From Lucinisca nassula (lineage: Eukaryota; Mollusca; Bivalvia; Lucinida; Lucinidae): a stretch of 64,000 nt of DNA. Numbering within the stretch: the first letter of the stretch is position 1; each line of letters opens with the position of its first letter. Below are positions 35,501 to 47,500 of the stretch, in pieces. The stretch covers positions 119,908,045 to 119,972,044 of the forward strand of contig OY757024.1 of NCBI GenBank assembly GCA_963580285.1, given 5' to 3'. The notes beneath the pieces are model-generated. The model was not told where the DNA came from. It saw only the letters and a program-made list of their open reading frames with translations, and searched no databases. The position numbers and the translations under genes are program-made.

Positions 35501-38500
35501 TTTTAGGAGAATTACAGCAAGTACATAATAATGTATCCAAACTTTTACGGTAATAAACTGTTTTAACCCTTATCTTGCTGTTCATGACAACCCCTATCTT
35601 TGCAAACAGTGTAGATCCAGATCTGATGGCTTCTGAAGAAGTCTTATCTTGCTGTTCACGACAACCCCTATCTTTGCAAACAGTGTAGATCCAGATCAGA
35701 TGGCTTCTGAAGAAGCCATCTGATCAGGATCTTCACTGTTTGGCATTCAGTTTATAAATTTGTAGCAATAAATTACATCAAGTAATTTGATTGGTTAATA
35801 GATAGAAATGGGTGTAGCTTAAATGAATATTCAGCAAGATAAGGGTTAATACCTATAGCACAAGTACAGTGAAAGTTTGTTACTAAGACAAGCCAAATGA
35901 AGACTAATTCTGCTTTGGAAAGCATATTCAAAAAGTTTCATTTATTCCTTCTTTATGTTTTCTGGACCAAGTGTACTCTGGTAAGAGACCAACTTTGGTC
36001 CTATTAAAAAGAGATCTTTAAGACCACCATTCATCTGAAACAAGGTTGTACTTTAAGGGTTTCCGGTACAAAATGGGTAAATGAGACTCGATGTTGATGC
36101 CACTTTTAATAGCATGTGTCCCCTATGTCTAGACAGTTTGTTTGCTTAGAGTTTAACAGCCTGGTCAACACTATTTAGGTCACATCCAGCAGGGTAGTTT
36201 ACGGTAAATTACCTAACAATGTTTTTCCAGGACAGACTTATGCATAAGTGGTTAACCAGTACAGAACACATTCTTTTGCCACAAACTTACAACAGTCCAT
36301 CTTAAATCAGCATAAGGAAGAGAATGTAAGAAGAATATAAGAATCTTATATTGGTGTGAGGGGTGGATAGAAAAATTCGTCCCGAGGGTCACTGTCCGGC
36401 ATCACTTGGCTTGCCGAGTGATGCCGGACAGTGATCCCGAGGGATGGATTTTTCTATCCACCCCTCACACCAATATAGATTCTTTTTCTTACATACCTTC
36501 CATTTCTATTGCGAATTTTTAATGCTGCTGTCACTTCGGTTACCCACGTCCGCCATTTTGTGATGACACAACAGGAATGTTTAGTGACATCACGCATGAC
36601 GACGCCGCGCATGAGGTTGCAAACACGCGATTATATTCGATTTGGGGTCGGAACACCAGGGTCAGAACATAAATTTCTGTCCCAGGGTAAAATCACGGAT
36701 TTCCTTGTCTGGTGTGCAAGAAAGATTTCATGATCAGTCTCCACGAAATGTTGTTGACCCTGCAGGTATCAAACCTGTGACCTGCTGATCACCCGTCAGA
36801 CACGCGTCCAACTGAGCTACCGAGGCCAGTGAAGTCTAGATAAAGGGGAGTTAGGATGACAAAGGTATATTTTTTCTTCTGTAAAAAACCTGTGTTGAAG
36901 TTACTTGTTAGAATCGCCTCAATGAGGTTATTCTAACAAGTACCCACAACATTCTTTTTCCAGAGAAATAAACAGAGGATCTTATATGAGTCTATTATTG
37001 AATTAATTAAACAAGCTGCCAAAAAGGGATAAAATGCGAGGCTTTGCCGGGCATTTTATCCCTTTTCCTCAGAGTTTAAACCTCAAGTGGATTATCCAAT
37101 TTATTACATGGCATTATTCCATTCTCAGATGCGACGTCATATAATAAAGAAAATTGTACCATGATTATCCTTGTTACTTATCCTTATCTGGAGATACAAG
37201 GATCAATACAGTAAAATTCCTATATTAAGACCACCTTTGGGACTGTTCAAAAGTGGTCTTTAAGACCACTTTTGAACAGTCCCAAAGGTGGTCTTCAGAC
37301 CACTTTTTGAACAGTCCCAAAGGTGGTCTCTGACCAGAGGACACTGCATGCAGAAAATTCGAAGAGAGAATTACTACAGTCTACTAAATAAGCTTCTAAG
37401 ATCAGATTTAGTCTTAATTTTAGGAGGTCTTAATAGCAGAATTTTACTGTATAGTGATGTCACTTTTTAACAGATGGTGTGAACTGTTCCAGCCCATAGT
37501 CTGTAGAGAAAATCTGCCAGCACAACGAACACAAAACAAAGGTAGGAAAGAGAATATTTGGCTTTACAGCTGTTTCTGAAACCATCTACCGGTCTCATGA
37601 TGCAATACAGTAAAATTCCTATATTAAGACCACCTTTGGAACTGTTCAAAATTGGACAGTCCCAAAGGTGGTCTCTGACCAGAGGACACTGTATATAGAA
37701 AAGACAAAGAGAGAATAACCGCAACTGAGTAAATAAGCTTCTAAAAGCAGATTCAGTCTTAATTTTAGGTGGTATTAACCCATTTAGTACCAGAAACCCC
37801 CAAACGGGTACCCTGGCAAACATTGCAGGCCAAGATCAGACGCCGCATAACGCGGCGTCTGATCAGGGCCTGCACTGTTTGCAAAAAGTTCAGCCACTTT
37901 CTGAACAAATTTTGACAAAACACCACTTGACACCCCTAAATTTTGAAATGGACTCCTGCTATATATAAGAAGGAAGATTCTATTTAGTACAAAAAGGGTT
38001 AATAGTGGAATTTTACTTTTAACAGAAAGTGCAAATTGTTCCAGCCCATAGTTTATAAAGAAAATTTGCCAGCACACCAATCACAAAACAAACTTTATTT
38101 CGTAGGAAAGAAAATATTTGGTTCTACAGCTGTTTCTGAAACCACCTACCTGTCTCATGAAAACTACAGAACCTGTCAATCTGTCCCATTCTGGCGATAC
38201 TCGGTCAAAGAAGTTGAGAATACATTGAAGCTTGGCATTCTGGGAAGGGCTAAAAATATCAAATACACAATAACCTCTTTAATACCACAGTTTTTCGATA
38301 TATATTTAATACAGTTTAAAGATGGATCTCAGAAATATATATAGATTATATTGTTTGTCTAAGTTATTCAGATGCTGTGGAATGCCTGGCAAGTCCAGTA
38401 CTCTAAATTATTAACTTAATGTTTAACTGCCATCAAAAAACATGTGATAAAATATTGCGACAAAGTCTTCGAAAGATCAGGTAGAAATATGATAAAATTT

Positions 38501-41500
38501 CAAGACTGGCAAAAATTGAAAACCTACAAAGGGACATAACTCCAAGAGTCCATAATATCAAAAAGTGTGTTGAAAACATCTGATTTTTTTCAACACACAA
38601 GATGAAATTTTTTCGTATTTATTGAAAAAAGTAAATAAATTAGTATGAACTAAAATAGTAAATTTTCTATTTATTTTATATAAGAGTATTAAGACTATGT
38701 TATTCGACAGACTGCATGCATGGTAGTTAAGCCAATCACAGTTGACAACTTTGCTTCTCTCTTTAATTATACGACAGACTGCATGCATAATAGTTAACCC
38801 AATCACGTTGACAACTTTGCTTCCCTCTTTAATTGCTCTCCGGTGGGTCAGGCCTCAGATTCTATGTGGGTTCCAATGTAAAGGCTTATGTTGGTTGATA
38901 CCTGATGCTTTGTCTCTGGTTGGGCCCATCGGAGTCTAACTGTTGTTTTTCTTTTCCTCCAGCATTTCAGTGGTTTCTTGCTGTCGAGTCCGCATCATTG
39001 TTTCATCTCTGTGGTTGTTTGATTTTTGTGTTTACGGAGATGTTGTTCTGATGATTTAGGAGGCCTTTGTGTGGACTGAACAAATTATTTGTCTTAATCG
39101 CTACGGAAGGGCGAGGATTTTGGCCACGTAAAATCGATTTAAGCCAACCCCACCCCCCCCCAGTGGAATTCGTTTCCACTGACCGTTCCAAGGTGGTTCT
39201 TCTGTTGCGGTTTATGCGATTTATTTTTGTTATGGTTTGTCTTTGGGTGTTTGTATCGCTTATATTATTTTATTTTGGATAGCCTTTTGGCCATTTTGTG
39301 GGAAAGTAACTGTCCTTTTAGCTTTCCACTATTGATGTTTACATTAGGGTATGTTGTTTCATGTTTGTGTTTCTTTCCCTTTGGTGTCTCTGATGAGAGC
39401 TGTGGGTTAATTGTATCGATTCCTGATCATTGCCTCCACTTCTATTTGGCGATATACTGTAATTGAACAGCTGTTCTACACATTGCTTTGGTCTTATGAA
39501 AATTCCTTGTGTTTTCAACACACTCAATGAAATATGTTTTCAACACATTCAATGAAATATTGGTATTTATCTAAAAAGAAAAGAAATTTGTCTTTTTACT
39601 TTATACGAAAAACAAACCCAAAAAGTAGTCCTGGCTGCTACTGTGAAAATAACGTGGACATATTATTTTTCACAAAGTGAAAATATCATATCTTTTCAAT
39701 GTGAACATATTATTTTATTTGTTTCAGATATGCATTGATTTAATAGCTAAGTATATAAAATAAAAGAAGGTTCCGTTCCTGTGTACTTATATGGGAAGGG
39801 TTTTATTAACATGAGAAGATTTGTACTTACCTGGCAATGTTTTGCACTGACATGAAAATGTTTTGTACTTGCACGGGAGGTTTGTACACCTACTTACATG
39901 GGAAGGTTTGAGAAGAACTTGTTGAAGTTGATGTTGTTGAGCTTAGTTCCCCTCCCACGTTGTTCATTAGGGAACAGACAGAGGAAGGCCAGGGCTAGAA
40001 TGGACACACACAACTGTCTCTGTATACTGTAACTTCCTTCTGCAAGAGAAATTAACCCTTTTTGTAACAAATATAATATAGCAAGAGTCCATTTCAAAAT
40101 TTACGGGTGTCAGGTTGTGTTTTCTTCAAAATTGATTTGGAAAATGGCTGAACTATTTGCAAATAGTGGAGGCCCTGATCAGACGCCGCATTCTGCGGCG
40201 TCTGATCTGGGCCTGCACTGTTTGACAGGGTACCCATTTTGGGGTCTCCGGTAAACAATGGGTTAACAAATAAGTTTCTCTATAAAGCTGCTTCCCAGAA
40301 TCTGTTCCTCTTTGGCAATTTCAGAATCTTACATTGGTGTGAGTGGTAGATAGAAAATTTGTCCAGAGGGTCACTCACCGGCATCACAAATGTAAGATTC
40401 TTTTTGTTGCATACATTCATTTCTGAGAATGGATTTTTTTTCATAATGCAGTCACTTTGATTGTCGACATCCGCCATATTCTGATGACAGTAATGCAGCA
40501 TTTTTTATGTCACTTATGTGCAATAAAGTCAAACTTATGACCACCACACAGTATGAACTGATTCCAAACCACTAGCTATCTGCACCAAGTTATTTAAAGC
40601 ATGGTTACTTTAACAAACTTGCCGGCCTCGGTAGATCAGTCGGTTGTGCATCTGACTGGTGATCAGGAGGATACGGGTTCGATACCTGCCGGGGTTGGCA
40701 ACATTCTTTCGTTGAGATTATGAAATCTTTTCTATGGTCATTCTCTCCCTTCCCCTGAGTCAAAAGTCAGTTTCTGGCGAAAGAATGTGCACTGTACTGG
40801 TTAACCACTTACGTATAAGCCTGCCCAAGAAAAGTGTGCATAGGTAAACTGACCGGCTAAAAAATGACCTAAGACAGTGTTGACTGGGTCGTTAAACTCC
40901 AATACAAACAAACAAACAAAACGTTAACAAACTTGCCAGTGTTCAAAATATTGCAATTCACATTTTCCAGCAAAAACACTCAAAACAAGATGTGTTTGTG
41001 AAACACGAATGTGTCCCCGGGAATGGTCATTTTTTTCAAAGTTGGTCACAGTTCAAAGTCAAGGTCACAGGTCAAGATTTTTGGTTGAGTGGGAAGCCCT
41101 TGGTCCAAGGAACTTACATGCCAAATATGAAGGCTCTATCTTAAACGGTTCGAAAGTTATGAACAATAATATTTTTTCCTTTAAAGTAGGTCATGGGTCA
41201 AGGTCACAGGTAAAAAAATTTGGCAGCTCTTGTCACAAGGAACCTACATATGAAGGTTCTATCTTAAACGGTTCAAAAGTTATGAACAATTTTATTAGGT
41301 CTTTAAAGTAGATCAAAGGTCAAGGTCATGGTAAAAAATTTTGCGCCATTTATGGATAATACATGAAAGCGGTACCTCCACTTATGCATCAGTCCTGATA
41401 TTAAAACAATCTGCTACAGAATAGATGAAAAATATCACTTTGAAAAAAGGTTAACCAAAAGGTAAATCTGGGACGACGCCCGCCCGTCCACAGGACGCCC

Positions 41501-44500
41501 GCCCGGACATCGCTATTTTAAAGGACGGATTTTTTTTACAAAACCCGTCCAAAAAGGTCAAAGGTCAAAATGATTTGCATGAATGTAAAGCTCTTGTTAC
41601 AAAGAACCTACATGCCAAATATGAAAGCTGTATCTCAAATGGTTCAAAAGTTATGACCAATTTTAACTTTTTCTTTTATGAAGGTCAAAGGTCAAGGTCA
41701 CAATTAAAAAAATTTGTGTGAATGTAAAGCTCTTGTCACAAGGAACCTACATGCAAAATATGAAGGCTGTATCTCAAATGATTCAAAAGTTATGCCCAAA
41801 ATGTTATTTTTTTATTTTAAGTAGGTCAAAGGTCAAGGTCATGGTCACAGGTCAAATTTTTTTGCATTAATGTAAAGCTTTGTCACAAGGAACATACATG
41901 CCAAATATGAAGGATGTATCTCGAATGGTTCAAAAGTTATGACCAATGTAATTTTTTTTCTTCTTTTAAGTAGGTCAATGGTCAGGGTCAAGGTCACAGG
42001 TCAAATTTTTTTGTGTGAATGTAAAGCTCTTGTCACATGGAACCTACATGCAAAATATGAAGGCTGTATCTCAAATGGTTCAAAAGTTATGACCAAAATG
42101 TTTTTTTTTTTTATTTTTTTTTTATTTTAAGTAGATCAAAGGTCAAGGTCCAAATTTTTGGCATAAGTGTAAAGCTTTTGTCAAAAGGAACATACATGCC
42201 AAATATGAAGGCTGTATCTCAAGCGGTTCAAAAGTTATGACCAATGTAATGTTTTTCTTTTAAGTAGGTTAAAGGTCAAGGTCACAGGTCAAATTTTTTT
42301 TGCATGAATGTGAAGCTCTTGTCACAAGGAACCGTCATGCCAAATATGAATACTCTATCTCCAACAGTTCAAAAGTTATGACCAATGTTAAAGTTGTCCA
42401 TGTACAAACCAACAAACAGACAGGGCAAAAACAATATGTCCCAGCTATCACTATCGGGGACATAAAAAGGTGCCTTAGCAAATCCAGGGATACAGACTAA
42501 TATGTGCCCAGAGGCCCAAATTGCCTGAATTTTGGCCTTGGGCACCTATTGTAAGTTTTCAATAAATTAACTGCCCAGACATTTTTTCAATTTTCCCCAT
42601 TATAAGTCAATGGAAACTATGCCATAGAAACCAAACTAAATGGCTGCTATTCATAAACAATAGGGCCATGATGCCCTAGGATTGCTCACCTAAATCACAG
42701 GTGCAAAAGTTATGATAATGTAGTTCAAAGGTCAAGGTCACAGGTCAAACTTTTTGTATGGGCAGGAAGCCCTTGTCACAAGAAACATACATGCCAAATG
42801 GTTCAAAAGCTTTGGTAATGTAGGTCAAAGGTCAAGGTTACAGGTCAAATTTTTTTGCATGGGTGGGAGGCCCTTGTCAGAAGTTCAGTGAACGTTTTTC
42901 ATGATGAGAAATAAGGAAAAATATTTACATTCTCAGTTCATTACCCTTTTGGGTCACAATGTTGTTCATACCCCGATGAATACATTGACGCAATGTCATA
43001 TGACCAGTATATGATGTCAAAAACAAATCATGGTTGTCTCAATTATGACTGATAACGATGACAATGTTATGACATCAATGGCACTCAACCACGGTTTCTA
43101 GGAAAACGGCTTGCAACTGTTTTCTTGTTTCAATTTTAGCCCTCAAGTCAATTTTTCACCACATGATGGATGGAAAATAATGTTTATAATGAATGTGATT
43201 TTTAAGCGTTCATTGAAGTATGAAAAGCAACGAGTCACGAGCTTTGTGATCCGTTGTTATTTATACTTCAATGAACATTTAAAAATTACATTCATTTCTT
43301 AGCTTTGCATGTGATCCGGTGTTATTTATACTTCAATGAACGTTTAAAAATTACATTCATTTCTTAACTTTGCTTGTGATCTGTTGTTATTATACTTCAA
43401 TGAACGTTTAAAAATTACATTAATTTCTCAGCTTTGCTTGTGATCCGTTGTTATTTATACTTCAGTGAATGTTTAAAAATTACATTCATTTCTTAACTTT
43501 GCTTGTGATCCGTTGTTATTTATACTTCATAAACATTTAAAAAATTACATTCATTTCTCAGCTTTGCTTGTGATCCGTTGTTATTATACTTCAATGAATG
43601 TTTAAAAATTACATTCATTTCTCAGCTTTGCTTGTGATCCGTTGTTATTTATACTTCAGTGAATGTTTAAAAAATTACATTCATTTCTTAACTTTGCTTG
43701 TGATCTGGTGTTATTTATACTTCAATAAACTTTTAAAAGATTACACCACAACCTCTTTATAACACTATTTATGGGATCCAAAGTGGAAACTGTGTTAGTT
43801 AACAACCATGTTATATCCAAACAAAAATGTATAGAATATATAGAAAAATGACCATTTATAGTCATTTTTCTGTATAATCTATACATTTTTGGGATACATC
43901 TTGATTTGGTTTGTTTGTATTGGAGTTTAACTGTCCAGTCAACACTGTTTAAGGTCATTTTTGAGCCGGTTAGTTGACCTATACACACTTTTCCTGGTAG
44001 GCTTATACGTAAATGGTTAACCAGTACAGTACACATTCTTTCGCCAGAAACTGACAACTGCCCTTCTTGAATCAGCAGAAGGGAGAGAATGACCGTAGTA
44101 AAGATTTCCTGATCAGTCTCCATGAAAGAATGTTGCCTACCCTGGCAGGTATCGAACCCGCGACCCCCTGATCACCAGTCAGATGCGCATCCGACTGAGC
44201 TACTGAGGCCAGCAGATCCATCTTGAAATAGCGTAATATCCATAACCATGTAATACTGAACAGTGTTATAATGAGGTTGTGGTGTACATGATTTTTTTTA
44301 ATTATTCCAGAATTATCCTATAAGGAGCTGTGTTTTACCCTCTTGTTGTTCACTAATGATTATCCCCTCTGTTGGTAATACAGTCTCAATCCTCAGAGCC
44401 AGTTCAATGATAGACGGGAATGTCTCCTTGAGAAAATGTTCTCTCTCCTCATTGCTGGCATGTTTCCTCATATACTTCACTAGGCCGTAGTAGATACTGG

Positions 44501-47500
44501 AGCCCCACTGGACATCTGGCTGTTCCATCTGACCCAGGTTTGTGTTGTAGATCCTCTGGTGACATTCTGCTAGTTTAGTCAGCTCACAGTTATCCTGCAG
44601 AACAAACATACAGTTATCTTGCTGAACTAATGTACGGCAATTCCACAGTTAGGATGTGGAACAAATATATGACTTAAAGCCATAATTGCCGGCCTCGGTA
44701 GCTCAATTGGATGCATGTATGACTGGAGCAATATGAAAGCGTTTCAAGCCAAGGAATTTGAAGCATGGTCGCCATTGTCAAGTTTGTAATTAGTCTGCAC
44801 TTTCTTAATAAGTTAGAAATAAAGGAACAGCCAGAAATTGAGAGATGTTGATATTTAATGTCTTATCATAGTTTGTCAAAACAACAGACAGTGTTGGTAT
44901 TAGTTGACAATTATTAAAGGACAACTTTCATTAGTCCTGCATAGAACAGGCCTTTATGGCATACTGTGGGTAAGAGCAATGACTCTTAAATTCTTAATCA
45001 TAAGGTCTCTGTGGTTCAAACCTTGCTTGGGTCACATGAGATGCCAAGTTCTACAACTGAAGGTCACATGGTTTTTCCACAAGGGTACTCCTGTTCTTGC
45101 CCACCTCTGATTACTGATCAGCGAGAAACAAAGTTAAATAATCTGAAAGGGCTGTTAAACCAAAACCAACAGAAAAAGTCCTCCATAGAAATATAAAAAG
45201 TAGAAGTAAAACAAAGATCAGGAATCGATACAATTAACTTACTCCACCCATCAAAGACACCAAAGGGAAAGAAACACAAACATGAAGCGACCAGACCACA
45301 ATGGAAACCTAAACAAAGGAAGGCCATAAGGACAGTTACTTTCCCACAAAATGGCCAAATGACCATCCAAAATAAAAAGACACAAGTGATACACACAGTA
45401 AGTAACAAACAACAACATAAATAAACTGCCACAGAAGAACCGCTGGCCTCGGTAGCCTCAGTGGGCAGTTCTAATAAAAGTAATGATTTTTATGGTGAAA
45501 TATAGAAAATTGCCCCTTTAAACTTGTTTACAATTTAATACCCACATCAGCTGACTTTCCATTTTTTTACATGATGTATACCAAGATATAGTTGATTAAC
45601 TAAAAACAGAGTGGTACTGAATAAATGAATATGTTTTAATAGAAAACACCATCTACTTGAGTGAGTGTTTGAGTTTTACGTCCCACCAACATCTAAGGTC
45701 ATACGGAGACGGGACCTTGGTTTAAAGACTCATCCGAAAGTCTGAGAAGCCCGGGACTGATCCTGCGACCCATGGTTTACAAGGTGAATAGCGTAACTAC
45801 TACACCATGGAGACCTTAACCACCCATTTGAAAGGAGGGTAATGCCTTTCTTGTGTTTTGTTTGTCTCCTTTCAAAATTTTCCAAATTAATGAGACAGCA
45901 ATATTGTGCAATGTAGCTATTATACTTTTTGTGTCTGATTTATTCCAAATTGTTTACTTGATATGTCTGAATACACATACAGTCGAACTTCAATGGCTCG
46001 AACACCTTTGGGACCTCGAAAATATGTTCGAGACGGGTAGTTCGAGCCACTGAGCTAACTGTCAGGAGGCATAACGAGATACTTTTCGACATTTTTCCGG
46101 TGTTCTTTAATGAAAATATATGCTGTGTGTACTCATTAGAATCGCCTCATCGAGGCGATTCTAATGAGTACACACAGCATACATTTGCAAGATAAAAGGC
46201 TTAAATCTCCTTAATTATCCCCCACTATTTCTTATGTAGAGGATTTCGCTAGGTACCCAAAAATGGGTTCGACCCATCCATGGTAAACGAGCCATCGGTG
46301 TTCAAGCCATCGAAGTTCTACTATATATATCAAGACAGTATACTAAAGAACCTGGAGACAGAAGATGAAATTTTCATTTTTATGTTTAGTTAAAATACAA
46401 ATGTATACGACTCATTAAAGAAATCAAATGAGAAAAAATGAAATAATTCTTGAATTTTGTATGCTTAAATATACACTGCAACCTCGTTATAGCGCTGATC
46501 GTTTAAGCGCGGAAATCAGTATAACACGGTTGTTCCATGGCTCCCGATTTTTTTTCCGTCGGGCGAGATTCCGCGCGTCCGAAATTGACTGGGGCGAACC
46601 GGCAGATTTTTTCGAGCGGCCGAAAGTGACGGGGGCGAATCAGCCGATTCGCTGAAATAGATTTGCGACAAGCCGCAGACTTGAATCCGTGGCATAGTAG
46701 AGCTTCCGCGCATCCGAAATTTACTGGGGCGAACCGGCCGATTTTTTTTCCAGCGTCCGAAATTGATGGGGGCGAATCGGCCGATTAGCTGAAATAGATC
46801 TTTGACAACCCGCACACTTGAATCCGGCGCATAGAACTTCCGCGCATCCGAAATTGACCGGGGCGAATCGGCCGATTTTTTCTGAGCGTCCGAAATTGAC
46901 GGGCGCGAATCAATGAGATGAAACCACCGCTACAGTTTTTTCTGCACGCGATTGGTAAATGACGTCATCAGACCCCAGCAACCACACACGTGTCTATTGT
47001 TTTATCTAAATGGGGCGTATCTCTTTCATTAATTGTTTGTAAACGGTAAAAAAATTCTCGATAGCAAAACGGTTGTGGAAAACAGTGCTTTCTGTAAGCT
47101 CCGTGTCAATAACCAACAACAGCATACAGATGTGTTAACACGAATTTTTCTCCAACTTTTCTCGCCAAGCGTCTGCTATTTGGCGCCAAAACATAATCAT
47201 TCACGAGATAGTAGAATAGTCGTAGCAACTCGTCTAAGGAGCAATTAAATAATTTTCACATTGATTGCGGATTAAATTTTATGATCGGGGAATAAACGCA
47301 AATTAGAGACATAACTTGACCATATCTTCACACCTTATCGACATGCACCGCAGGGTGGCAATTATATGACAGGGATTAACAATAGTGTCATAATTGAACC
47401 GTTATAAATCATCAAACAGTGTAAATCCAAATCCGATGTCTGCGGCGTCTTTCTGAGGTGTCTGATCTGGGCTTGCCGGTGCCCCCAAATTTATAACGCG

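Noticed and set aside
41009..42500. Frames with [13 protein letters not shown]
   Set aside because: They are repeat translations of family 3.
43190..43738. CRISPR-like array
   Set aside because: Units are contiguous with no unique spacers; the DNA is eukaryotic.
46516..46815. 99-codon minus-strand frame with [20 protein letters not shown]
   Set aside because: Translation of the GC-richer tandem repeat inside the pogo-like element.
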